Shown here: in pieces, positions 53,165 through 61,911 of the stretch | Layout: every line of letters starts with the position of its first letter | How positions within the stretch are numbered: the first letter of the stretch is position 1 | Assembly: GCF_009759685.1 (NCBI RefSeq) | Contig: NZ_CP046654.1 | Span: 2,914,001-2,978,000, forward strand | Length of the DNA stretch: 64,000 bases | Direction: 5' to 3' | Source: Acinetobacter baumannii | GTDB lineage: Bacteria; Pseudomonadota; Gammaproteobacteria; Pseudomonadales; Moraxellaceae | Notes under the pieces: generated by a model | What the model was told of the DNA's origin: nothing | The model's database searches: none | What the model saw: only the letters and a program-made list of their open reading frames with translations | Made by a program: the position numbers and the translations under genes

Positions 53165-53924
53165 CCGTATTGCTCACTATTTTGAGCAAGGCGAAGGAGA
53201 GCCTCTGGTTCTGATCCATGGAGTGGGAATGCAAGCTGCGGCATGGTATCCACAAATTGAATATTTTTCTAAACATTATCATGTGATTTCAGTAGATATG
53301 CCGGGACATGGTCAAAGCACCAAATTACCGGCAGACGCAAAATTACAAGATTTTGTTGAATGGACCATCGAATTTATTACAGCCTTAAAATTAGGCCCGG
53401 TAAATTTAGCAGGGCATTCAATGGGCTCGCTAATTACCACAGGCGTCAGTGTTACCCGTCCTGATTTAGTTAAACGGATGGCTGTACTCAATGGTGTGTA
53501 TAAACGGACACCACAGGCGCGTCATGCAGTCATCCAAAGAGCTGAAGAGTTAAAAACAGGCCGTATTGATGTTGAGACTCCGCTACAGCGCTGGTTTGGC
53601 GAAAGTGAAGTCGAGCGTATAGCTGCTGCCAAAGTAAAAACTTGGCTCGAAAATGTCGACTTGTCTGGTTATACCACTGCGTATTCTGCGTTTGCACAAG
53701 GCGATGAAACCTATGCAGATGACTGGTCAAAGATCACTTGTCCTGCTTTGGTGTTGACCGGTACGGATGATCCGAATTCAACTGCAGAAATGGCATTACA
53801 GATGGCAAAACAGGCAAAGCATGGCACTGCAATTGTCATTGAAAATGAACGTCACATGGTGAACTTAACTGCACCTGACAAAGTGAATAATGCAATGCAA
53901 GCGTGGTTGGAAACCAGCGTTTAA
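53133..53924 (+). CDS. Alpha/beta hydrolase, candidate amide hydrolase
   Basis: The 263-residue hydrolase has nucleophile S96 in AGHSMGSLI, the oxyanion HGVGMQAAAW, acid Asp in LTGTDDPN and base His in NERHMVN. It overlaps the AA_synth gene by 32 bases, so translation is coupled. RutD and amidohydrolases of N-heterocycle pathways have the same fold. In this setting it may hydrolyse a formamide- or carbamate-type ring-opened product; that is inference. Confidence 0.86.
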   Translation: MMSKTLQLSNNRIAHYFEQGEGEPLVLIHGVGMQAAAWYPQIEYFSKHYHVISVDMPGHGQSTKLPADAKLQDFVEWTIEFITALKLGPVNLAGHSMGSLITTGVSVTRPDLVKRMAVLNGVYKRTPQARHAVIQRAEELKTGRIDVETPLQRWFGESEVERIAAAKVKTWLENVDLSGYTTAYSAFAQGDETYADDWSKITCPALVLTGTDDPNSTAEMALQMAKQAKHGTAIVIENERHMVNLTAPDKVNNAMQAWLETSV

Positions 53925-53954
53925 TTTGCTACACATTGCTGAAGGAATATAACA

Positions 53955-54887
53955 ATGAGTGAAATGGATACGATTAATAAAATGCGTGAACTTCGTGATG
54001 CTTTCGGGTCATTTATGACAGGCGTTACGGTGGTCACAACCTGTAAAGAAGATGGAACGCCACTTGGCTTTACAGCGAACTCTTTTGCTTCGGTGTCTTT
54101 GGACCCAGCTTTACTTCTCGTGAGTATTGCCAAGACATCAAGCAATTATCATAACTTTGCAAATACCACTCATTTCGCAATCAATATTTTGGCAGAAGAG
54201 CAAAAGGATGTTTCAAATACCTTTGCTCGTCCAAGCGAAGATCGTTTTGCAAATATTTCATGGTCAAAAAGCGCTTGCCAGAACCCGCTGATCGATCATG
54301 TCAGTGCATGGTTTGACTGTACAACCTACCAAGTTGTCGATGCAGGTGACCATGCCATTTTAATTGGTAAAGTTGAAGATTTTGCTTCGACAGGTTTTGC
54401 TGGTCTTGGTTATTATCGTGGCGGATATTTCACTCCGGCCAAACTTTCTGCCGAGGTCATCTCTGGTCCTAAAGTGGTGATGAGTGCCATTATCGGACAT
54501 GAAAATACCATTTTACTCGAAGAAACTGCCGATCATAAATGGACTATTCCCCATGTCATGGTAGATAAAGACGGTGCCGATAAAGCGCTTGAGAAAATCT
54601 TTGCACAATACCAGCCAGATGCTTCTGCCAACTTCATTTACTCTGTATATGAAAACGTTGAAAACCAGCAGCAATATATTTCATTTTTATGCAACACACC
54701 CGTAGCTCAAGCCACCAAAGGTCAGTTTGTCGATTTAAATGATCTTGAGAAACTTGAGTTTGTAGACAGTGCTTTAGAAAGTATGCTGATGCGCTATCGC
54801 AAAGAAAACCATTTGAAAACTTATGGTGTTTATTACGGAAATCAGACAACAGGTACAGTTCGTCAAATCGTTAAAGAGGAAGTTTAA
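53955..54887 (+). CDS. Flavin reductase with an extra C-terminal domain
   Basis: The first 160 of 310 residues form a flavin reductase-like (split-barrel FMN-binding) domain, with FGSFMTGVTVVTTCKEDGTPLGFTANSFASVSLDP and the GLGYYRGGYF end. It would supply reduced flavin to the LLM monooxygenase encoded two bases downstream. The remaining 150 residues (from about ISGPKVVMSAIIGHENTILLEE) look faintly Nudix-like (strand, LLEE, helix) but lack a Nudix box. Common partner reductases are only 160-190 residues, so the fusion is unusual. Confidence 0.83.
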   Translation: MSEMDTINKMRELRDAFGSFMTGVTVVTTCKEDGTPLGFTANSFASVSLDPALLLVSIAKTSSNYHNFANTTHFAINILAEEQKDVSNTFARPSEDRFANISWSKSACQNPLIDHVSAWFDCTTYQVVDAGDHAILIGKVEDFASTGFAGLGYYRGGYFTPAKLSAEVISGPKVVMSAIIGHENTILLEETADHKWTIPHVMVDKDGADKALEKIFAQYQPDASANFIYSVYENVENQQQYISFLCNTPVAQATKGQFVDLNDLEKLEFVDSALESMLMRYRKENHLKTYGVYYGNQTTGTVRQIVKEEV

Positions 54888-54889
54888 TC

Positions 54890-55927
54890 ATGCGTTTTTC
54901 ATTATTTGTGCATATGGAACGTGTTTCTGATCAGCAAACCCAGAAGCAGCTTTATGATGAAATGATTGAGCTTTGTCAAATTGCAGACCGTGGCGGTATG
55001 CATGCGGTTTGGACAGGCGAACACCATGCCATGAACTTTACCATTGCACCGAACCCATTTTTAAATCTGGTCGATTTAGCGAATAAAACCAAAAATGTTC
55101 GTTTAGGTACAGGTACGGTGGTAGCGCCATTCTGGCATCCGATTAAACTTGCAGGTGAAGCTGCAATGACCGACATTATTACCAATGGCCGTTTAGATAT
55201 TGGTATTGCTCGTGGTGCTTATTCGTTTGAATATGAACGTATGGTTCCGGGCATGGATGCATGGAGTGCAGGCCAGCGTTTACGTGAAATGATTCCCGCA
55301 ATTAAAAACCTTTGGAAAGGCGATTATGAGCATAACGGTGAATTTTGGCAGTTTCCAAAAACCACCTCAGCACCTAAACCGCTTCAACAACCGCATCCAC
55401 CAATTTGGGTTGCTGCCCGTGATCCAAATAGCCACGAATTTGCTGTGCAAAATGGCTGTAATGTACAGGTAACGCCGTTACATTTAGGTGATGAAGAAGT
55501 TGAAAAACTCATGGGACATTTCAATGCAGCTTGTGAAAAGTTCAGTGATGTACCGCGTCCGGAAATTATGTTGCTCCGCCATACCTATGTGGCAGATAGT
55601 GAAGAAGATGCTCAACTGGCAGCAGATGAAATCAATACCTTCTATAACTACTTCGGCGCTTGGTTTAAAAATGAGCGTGAAATTAAACAAGGTTTAATTG
55701 CACCTTTAAGCCCTGAAGAAATTGCTGCACATCCTTTTTATACACCTGAGGCGATGCGCAAAAATAACGTGATTGGGCAAGCCCAAGAAGTCATTGATCG
55801 CTTAAAAGCCTATGAAGCGATGGGCTATAACGAATATTCTTTCTGGATTGATACAGGCATGAGCTTTGAACGTAAAAAAGCCTCATTAGAACGTATGATC
55901 AATGAAGTTATGCCGGCATTTGCATAG
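54890..55927 (+). CDS. LLM-class flavin-dependent monooxygenase
   Basis: The 345-residue luciferase-like TIM-barrel oxygenase has characteristic blocks GGMHAVWTGEHHAMNFTIAPNPFL, VRLGTGTVVAPFWHPIKLAGEAAMTD and GRLDIGIARGAYSFEYERM. It starts two bases after the flavin reductase gene, a typical two-component pair. Related enzymes open N-heterocyclic rings (pyridine, pyrimidine) or oxidise alkanes and sulfonates. The NCS1 permease, amide-hydrolase-like and aldehyde dehydrogenase neighbours favour a ring substrate with nitrogen. Confidence 0.87.
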   Translation: MRFSLFVHMERVSDQQTQKQLYDEMIELCQIADRGGMHAVWTGEHHAMNFTIAPNPFLNLVDLANKTKNVRLGTGTVVAPFWHPIKLAGEAAMTDIITNGRLDIGIARGAYSFEYERMVPGMDAWSAGQRLREMIPAIKNLWKGDYEHNGEFWQFPKTTSAPKPLQQPHPPIWVAARDPNSHEFAVQNGCNVQVTPLHLGDEEVEKLMGHFNAACEKFSDVPRPEIMLLRHTYVADSEEDAQLAADEINTFYNYFGAWFKNEREIKQGLIAPLSPEEIAAHPFYTPEAMRKNNVIGQAQEVIDRLKAYEAMGYNEYSFWIDTGMSFERKKASLERMINEVMPAFA

Positions 55928-55938
55928 AGGCGAATATC

Positions 55939-57408
55939 ATGACAGCAGACTTTCAGCTTTATATTAATGGTCAGTTTGAATCTGGTGCAGCGACGTTTGA
56001 AAGTATTAATCCTGCAACAGGTGAAGTTTGGGCACACATGCCGGAAGCTCGAACCGATGAAGTCAACCGAGCAGTTCAAGCGGCATCTCAGGCATTAAAA
56101 GCACCGGAGTGGGCAGGTTTAACGGCCTCCCAGCGCGGTAAATTGCTCTATAAATTGGCTGATTTAATTGAAAAAGCTGCACCGCAACTTGCTCAAATTG
56201 AAACCAGTGACACGGGCAAAATTATTCGTGAAACATCGAGCCAGATTGCCTATGTCGCTGAATATTATCGCTACTATGCAGGTATTGCCGACAAATTAGA
56301 GGGCAGTTTTCTACCAATTGATAAGGCAGACATGCAAGCATGGATTGTTCGTGAACCAGTAGGTGTGGTTGCTGCAATTGTTCCTTGGAACAGTCAGTTA
56401 TTTCTATCGGCAGTGAAGGTAGGGCCTGCTTTAGCGGCAGGTTGTACCGTCGTGTTAAAAGCTTCTGAAGACGGCCCTGGACCATTGTTAGCCTTTGCCA
56501 AATTAGTCCATGAAGCGGGTTTCCCGGCAGGAGTGGTCAATGTGATTACCGGTTTCGGGCCTGAATGTGGCGCCGTGTTGAGTAGTCATCCTGATGTTAC
56601 CCATGTTGCGTTTACAGGTGGTCCGGAAACGGCACGGCACATTGTGCGTAACTCGGCTGAAAATCTTGCAAAAGTTTCACTCGAATTAGGTGGCAAATCA
56701 CCATTTATTGTATTTGCTGATGCAGATATTCAAAGTGCGGTAAACGCTCAGGTCGCTGCTATTTTTGCTGCAACAGGGCAGAGTTGTGTAGCAGGTTCAC
56801 GCTTACTGGTTGAAGAAAGCATTAAAGATGAATTTGTTCAGCGTTTGGTTGAGCGTGTACAAACCATAAAAATTGGTTTACCTCATGAAATGGCAACCGA
56901 GTTTGGACCGCTTTGTACCTTACGCCAACGCCAAAAAATTGAGCAAGTCGTTGCAAGTTCAATCCAGCAAGGGGCAAAACTTCTTACTGGCGGGAAAAGC
57001 CTTGAGCGAGCAGGGTATTACTATCCACCGACCATTTTAGATTGTACCGATGCACCTCAAGCAGATTGCATTACCACAGAACTATTTGGTCCGGTGTTAT
57101 CGGTAGATAGTTTCAAAGATGAAGCGGAAGCTGTGCAAAAAGCCAATAGCACGCCTTACGGGCTGGCGGCAGGCGTTTTTACCACCAATTTAAGCCGTGC
57201 TCACCGTATGACCAAAGTCATTGGGTCGGGAATTGTTTGGTTAAATACTTACCGCGCGGTTTCTCCACTTGCGCCTTTTGGTGGACATGGGCTTTCGGGA
57301 CATGGGCGGGAAGGTGGCGCAAATGCTGTTTTAGATTACACCACCACCAAAACAGTTTGGTTACGTACCTCAGATGAGCCAATTGATGACCCATTTGTCA
57401 TGAGATAA
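55939..57408 (+). CDS. Aldehyde dehydrogenase
   Basis: This 489-residue NAD(P)-dependent aldehyde dehydrogenase has the SLELGGKSPFIVF block with the general-base Glu and catalytic Cys in ATGQSCVAGSRLL. It lies 11 bases after the LLM oxygenase gene. If the ring is opened to an aldehyde, this enzyme would oxidise it before amide hydrolysis. It is distinct from the succinate-semialdehyde dehydrogenase of the second unit. Confidence 0.9.
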   Translation: MTADFQLYINGQFESGAATFESINPATGEVWAHMPEARTDEVNRAVQAASQALKAPEWAGLTASQRGKLLYKLADLIEKAAPQLAQIETSDTGKIIRETSSQIAYVAEYYRYYAGIADKLEGSFLPIDKADMQAWIVREPVGVVAAIVPWNSQLFLSAVKVGPALAAGCTVVLKASEDGPGPLLAFAKLVHEAGFPAGVVNVITGFGPECGAVLSSHPDVTHVAFTGGPETARHIVRNSAENLAKVSLELGGKSPFIVFADADIQSAVNAQVAAIFAATGQSCVAGSRLLVEESIKDEFVQRLVERVQTIKIGLPHEMATEFGPLCTLRQRQKIEQVVASSIQQGAKLLTGGKSLERAGYYYPPTILDCTDAPQADCITTELFGPVLSVDSFKDEAEAVQKANSTPYGLAAGVFTTNLSRAHRMTKVIGSGIVWLNTYRAVSPLAPFGGHGLSGHGREGGANAVLDYTTTKTVWLRTSDEPIDDPFVMR

Positions 57409-57712
57409 ATCATGACTTGAGGCATGAAAATATATCGGGATTTTAATTTCAAGGATGAAAAAATGAATCAGTCAAACCCAGCAATCGCCTAAAGCTTTAA
57501 ATAGTTGAAAACGTAAAACTAGATGTATCGATGCTTAATCAAGTATTGATTGGACTGGCTTTACCTTTTTCTTGGCTAAAACAACACAAACAGAGATATG
57601 AGCTGTTTGTAAAAGGAAATAAAAAGATGAAGCCGAGTCATATTGAAATGACTTTGGCTGGGCAGATTTTTTGATGTTGAGGAAATGAATTCCTCAAAGA
57701 GAGATTAAGGAT
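57409..57712 (+). promoter_or_regulatory. Structured leader of the NCS1 permease gene
   Basis: About 300 bases without a normal gene. It contains a 9-codon frame with a good ribosome site (ATG 57462, MNQSNPAIA, after AAGGATGAAAAA) and then three hairpins: ACAAACAG/CTGTTTGT (57586-57610), AGCCGAGTCAT/ATGACTTTGGCT (57631-57659) followed by a T6 run at 57667-57672, and TTGAGGAA/TTCCTCAA (57677-57697). The last lies directly before the permease ribosome site. This resembles an attenuator. Confidence 0.5.
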
Positions 57713-59119
57713 ATGAGCCAAAACGAAAATAGCAATAATGCTTTCGCCATCGAAAGTCATTCCATTGATTATGTTGCTCCCTCTGAACGTAATGGGAAAG
57801 TTCGCGATCTATTCACATTATGGTTTTGTACCAATATTGCACCGCTCGCCGTCATTACGGGTGCAATGTCAATTTTAACCTTTAACCTCAATATTGTAAG
57901 TGCATTGCTTGCGATCTGCTGCGGACATTTTTTTGGTGCAGCGATTCTTGCTTTAACTTCTGCACAAGGCCCGCAGGTCGGCATTCCTCAAATGATTCAG
58001 AGCCGTGCGCAGTTCGGGCGTTATGGGGCATTGCTGGTTGTACTGTTTACCACCCTCATTTATTTAGGTTTTTTCATCTCTAACATTATTTTGTCAGGCA
58101 AAACCCTTCATACCGTTGTTCCTGCTATTCCTGTGCCGACTGCGACCGTGATTGGTGCGATTGCAGCAACCACAATAGGCGTGATCGGTTACCACTTTAT
58201 TCATAAGTTCAATAAAATTGGAACTTGGTTTATGGGTGGTTCGTTGCTCATTGGCCTCATGATTATGGTGCCGCATATTAATGCAGATGTACTTGCTAAA
58301 GGCTCTTTCAATATGAAAGGCTGGTTTGCCATGTTTGGTTTGTGTGCGGTATGGCAAATTAGTTTTTCACCTTATACCTCAGATTATTCACGATATTTAC
58401 CGAAGTCGATTGGTATTTATAAGCCATTTATCTTTACCTATTTAGGCGCATCGTTAGGAACTATTTTTGCGATGGCATTTGGGACGATTGCAGTCAGTAT
58501 TGGCTCAACGGCAGATGCTATGGAAGCGGTAAAGTCAGGCACTGGGCTGTTCGGTTATGTTCTTATGATTTTGTTCTTATGCAATATCATTGGTCATAAT
58601 GCCATGAACCTCTACGGTGCTGTTCTTTCCTGTATTACCTCTATTCAGACTTTTGCAGGGCAGTGGATGCCAAGCCGAAATATCCGAGTCGTGTTATCAA
58701 TCATTGTATTAGTTCTAGCGACTTTAACGGCGCTTTGGGCATCAAGTAACTTTATTAGTTTCTTCTTGAATGTGATTTTTGCCTTGTTATTTATTTTGGT
58801 GCCATGGGTGTCTATTAATTTACTAGATTTCTATGTCGTGAATAAAAAGTCTTATGACATTCAATCGATCTTTGCGCGTGATGGTGGTATTTACGGCAAA
58901 TTTAATGCAAAAGCGCTTACGGCTTATTTCATTGGGATTGCGGTACAAATTCCGTTCTTAAAAAATGCGTTTTTCACAGGTGCACTGGCCGATGTAATTC
59001 CGGATGCGGATATTTCATGGGTTATTGGATTGGTGGTGAGTCTGGTGGTGTATTACGTCTTTAATCTAGGAAAGATTAAATGTTCTGCACCTGCATTAAA
59101 CGCAAAATTACCTCAATAA
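57713..59119 (+). CDS. NCS1-family (cytosine/purine-type) permease
   Basis: This 468-residue, 12-helix nucleobase:cation symporter-1 protein has the blocks FTLWFCTNIAPLAVITGAMS, GPQVGIPQMIQSRAQFGRYGALL and SFSPYTSDYSRYLPKS, which are typical of the CodB branch. NCS1 proteins import flat N-heterocycles such as cytosine, allantoin and hydantoins. It gives the best clue to the chemical type of the island's substrate. Its mRNA carries a structured leader. Confidence 0.88.
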   Translation: MSQNENSNNAFAIESHSIDYVAPSERNGKVRDLFTLWFCTNIAPLAVITGAMSILTFNLNIVSALLAICCGHFFGAAILALTSAQGPQVGIPQMIQSRAQFGRYGALLVVLFTTLIYLGFFISNIILSGKTLHTVVPAIPVPTATVIGAIAATTIGVIGYHFIHKFNKIGTWFMGGSLLIGLMIMVPHINADVLAKGSFNMKGWFAMFGLCAVWQISFSPYTSDYSRYLPKSIGIYKPFIFTYLGASLGTIFAMAFGTIAVSIGSTADAMEAVKSGTGLFGYVLMILFLCNIIGHNAMNLYGAVLSCITSIQTFAGQWMPSRNIRVVLSIIVLVLATLTALWASSNFISFFLNVIFALLFILVPWVSINLLDFYVVNKKSYDIQSIFARDGGIYGKFNAKALTAYFIGIAVQIPFLKNAFFTGALADVIPDADISWVIGLVVSLVVYYVFNLGKIKCSAPALNAKLPQ

Positions 59120-59144
59120 GCATTGTAGTGAAAGGAATCCGACA

Positions 59145-60314
59145 ATGAAAAAAAGCTATTTACAAGTGGCTCTAAGCACAGCATTAATGGCTGTAATCTA
59201 TCCGAGTTACGCAGGTATAAGTTTTGGAAACACCGATGATGAATACGGCAAGCTCACCGTATCCGGCTATGTTCGCGCTAACTATCAAGATAAACACTAT
59301 GGAGAGTCTGGTTCTGATCAAAAAATTCGTTTTGATGCTGCGCAGTTAAAACTGGACTACGAGCGTGGACCGTTATTTGGTCATGCGGAATATCGTTGTT
59401 ATCAATATGACCGTCTATGTGATTTTTCTACGTTGATTGATGGTTATGTAGGGTACAAATTAAATAAAACAGATCAAGTGGTGGCAGGTGTTCAGCCGAT
59501 TCCATTTGGACCGGGACGTTTTTGGGGAAATAGCCTATATGGAAGTATGAGCACAACCGCAGGTTTAGAAGATGTTCATAATCTTGGTTTGAATTATCAT
59601 TTTGAATTGCCGACAGCAACCAAGTTTGATGTGGGGTATTTTGCGGTAGATGGTGGAAACTACACAGGCTCTACCCAAGATTCAGGTCGCTACACTGCAA
59701 ACTATGTGAGTTCAGACGATCCGAATAAAACCGATTTGCAAGAAAAGAACATGTGGGTAGGCCGAGTGTCTCAAGATATAAATCTTGGAATTAATGGTTT
59801 AACCACACAGCTCGGTGGCTCCTATTGGACATCTGATATTGAAAATAAAACTGCTTCAAGTGATGGGCGCCGTCATGCATGGGCACTTTTTGGTAAAGCC
59901 AATTATGGCAATTTTAATGTGACCCTTACAGGCGGTAAAAATGATGTAACTAATCAGGATCAGCTTAATCCTAATCAGTCACTCATGGGGTCCTACGACA
60001 CCGAATATTATGTAGCTAACAAAGGAACATTCTATACTGCAGATGTTGGGTATTCTTTCAAAAATGTTAAGCAAATCGGAAACATTACGCCGTACTTTAT
60101 GTACAGTCATTACGATAAAGATCAGGACAGTATGAAAGATTCGATTCGTAATATTATTGGTGTGTCTATTGACCATAAACAGCTATCTTTGGTGGCTGAA
60201 TACATCATGAGTAAAAATGACCCATTCATTGGTGGGACTCAAGATTCATTGGCAAAAGGGGATGATAACCAGTGGAATAAGTTGCTTAACTTAACGCTGT
60301 TTTATTATTTCTAA
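59145..60314 (+). CDS. Outer-membrane porin
   Basis: The 389-residue protein has a signal peptide cut after PSYA (residue 23), alternating beta-strands throughout, and a C-terminal strand ending in Phe (LLNLTLFYYF), the signal for the BAM machinery. The family is the Gram-negative trimeric-porin-like group found next to carrier genes. It lies 25 bases after the permease gene, so it presumably lets the same substrate cross the outer membrane. Confidence 0.85.
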   Translation: MKKSYLQVALSTALMAVIYPSYAGISFGNTDDEYGKLTVSGYVRANYQDKHYGESGSDQKIRFDAAQLKLDYERGPLFGHAEYRCYQYDRLCDFSTLIDGYVGYKLNKTDQVVAGVQPIPFGPGRFWGNSLYGSMSTTAGLEDVHNLGLNYHFELPTATKFDVGYFAVDGGNYTGSTQDSGRYTANYVSSDDPNKTDLQEKNMWVGRVSQDINLGINGLTTQLGGSYWTSDIENKTASSDGRRHAWALFGKANYGNFNVTLTGGKNDVTNQDQLNPNQSLMGSYDTEYYVANKGTFYTADVGYSFKNVKQIGNITPYFMYSHYDKDQDSMKDSIRNIIGVSIDHKQLSLVAEYIMSKNDPFIGGTQDSLAKGDDNQWNKLLNLTLFYYF

Positions 60315-60331
60315 AGACATTTAAACATTCG

Positions 60332-60379
60332 GGCATACCGAAAATTTTTTTTAAATTAATTTTTGGTATGCCATAATAC
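60332..60379. promoter_or_regulatory. Second GntR operator inside a 15-bp hairpin
   Basis: 60358-60379 keeps the right half TGCCATAATAC at 10 of 11 positions of the 52506-52527 palindrome, with a weaker left half. The same bases also form the right arm of a stem: GGCATACCGAAAATT (60332-60346) with AATTTTTGGTATGCC (60358-60372). It could both end the porin transcript and bind the regulator in front of the next unit. Confidence 0.6.
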
Positions 60380-60453
60380 AAAGTTGATGGTGAGCTATTT
60401 AATTTATGTATCGCTCCACTATCAATGCAGAAGATCTCAACAGGATAATGATC

Positions 60454-61911
60454 ATGCAGCTTAATGAACTCGCTTTATTTCGTCAGCAAGCTTTTATTGC
60501 TGGAAAGTGGTGCGATGCAGACCATCAACAAACATCCAAAATTTTAAATCCGGCGACATTAGAGATTATTGGTACTGTCCCAAATATGGGCAAGGCTGAA
60601 GCCGAGCGTGCCATTGAAGCTGCCAAAGATGCTTGGCCGTTATGGAAAAATAAAACAGCAAAAGATCGATCAATTATTTTAAAAAAATGGTTCGATTTAA
60701 TTATTTCAAATGCAGATGAATTGGCTTTTATTTTAACGAGTGAGCAAGGAAAGCCTTTAGCCGAAGCCAAAGGTGAAATTTTATATGCTGCCAGTTTTAT
60801 TGAATGGTTTGCCGAAGAAGCAAAACGAGTGTATGGAGATATTATTCCAAGCCCATATCCAGATGCTCGTATTGTTGTAAATAAACAGCCTATTGGCGTC
60901 GTTGCAGCTATTACGCCGTGGAATTTTCCCGCTGCCATGATTACGCGTAAGGTTGCTCCAGCCTTGGCGGCAGGTTGTCCTTGTATTGTAAAACCAGCAC
61001 CAGAAACACCTTTTACTGCTTTGGCCTTAGTGGACTTAGCTCTGCAAGCGGGTGTGCCTGCTGAAATTTTTAGTGTGATTACAGGTGATGCAGTTCATAT
61101 TGGTGATGCGATTTTTGAAAGTGATGTCGTACGCAAGTTTACTTTTACCGGTTCAACACCAGTTGGCAAAATGCTGCTTGAGCGTTCAGCAAAAACCTTA
61201 AAAAAAGTTTCCTTAGAGTTAGGTGGCAATGCGCCGTTCATTGTATTTGATGATGCCGATTTAGATGCAGCAATTGAGGGAGCACTCATTGCCAAATTTA
61301 GAAATGCAGGGCAAACCTGTGTATGTGTCAATCGATTTTTAGTGCAGGCGGGCATTTATGAAAAATTTATTGCTGCCATAAGCCAAAAAATCCAAAACTT
61401 TAATATTGGTAATGGATTAGAAGCTGGGCATGACATTGGGCCATTAATTAATGCCAATGCGGTGAAAAAAGTTGAAGCTCATATTCAAGATGCATTAGAT
61501 AAAAATGGTCGTCTTGTGATTGGTGGTAAAAGGCATACTGCGGGTGAATTATTTTTTGAACCGACACTAATTGCAGATGTTACCGCTGATATGGATGTTG
61601 CAACCCAAGAAACGTTTGGTCCGCTAGCAGCTGTATTTAAATTTGAAACTGAGCAACAAGCAGTTGAAATGGCAAATGCAACTGAATTTGGTTTAGCCGC
61701 ATATTGTTATACCAAAGATTTAGGCCGTGCTTGGCGAATGAGTGAACAGCTTGAGTATGGCATGGTCGGAATTAATAAAGGCCTTATTTCAAATGAAGTT
61801 GCGCCTTTTGGTGGCATTAAACAGTCTGGTTTGGGGCGTGAAGGTTCTAAATACGGTATTGAAGATTATCTGGAAATTAAATACACCTTGTTTGGAGGAT
61901 TGAATATATGA
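60454..61911 (+). CDS. gabD: NAD(P)-dependent succinate-semialdehyde dehydrogenase
   Basis: This 485-residue aldehyde dehydrogenase is closest to GabD. The N-terminus MQLNELALFRQQAFIAGKW resembles that of E. coli GabD; the Glu block is KKVSLELGGNAPFIVFDDADLD and the catalytic Cys is in FRNAGQTCVCVNRFLVQ. ATG 60454 follows AGGA at eight bases; the frame extends to 60406 without a better site. It would send succinate semialdehyde to the TCA cycle as the end of the island's pathway. Confidence 0.9.
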   Translation: MQLNELALFRQQAFIAGKWCDADHQQTSKILNPATLEIIGTVPNMGKAEAERAIEAAKDAWPLWKNKTAKDRSIILKKWFDLIISNADELAFILTSEQGKPLAEAKGEILYAASFIEWFAEEAKRVYGDIIPSPYPDARIVVNKQPIGVVAAITPWNFPAAMITRKVAPALAAGCPCIVKPAPETPFTALALVDLALQAGVPAEIFSVITGDAVHIGDAIFESDVVRKFTFTGSTPVGKMLLERSAKTLKKVSLELGGNAPFIVFDDADLDAAIEGALIAKFRNAGQTCVCVNRFLVQAGIYEKFIAAISQKIQNFNIGNGLEAGHDIGPLINANAVKKVEAHIQDALDKNGRLVIGGKRHTAGELFFEPTLIADVTADMDVATQETFGPLAAVFKFETEQQAVEMANATEFGLAAYCYTKDLGRAWRMSEQLEYGMVGINKGLISNEVAPFGGIKQSGLGREGSKYGIEDYLEIKYTLFGGLNI

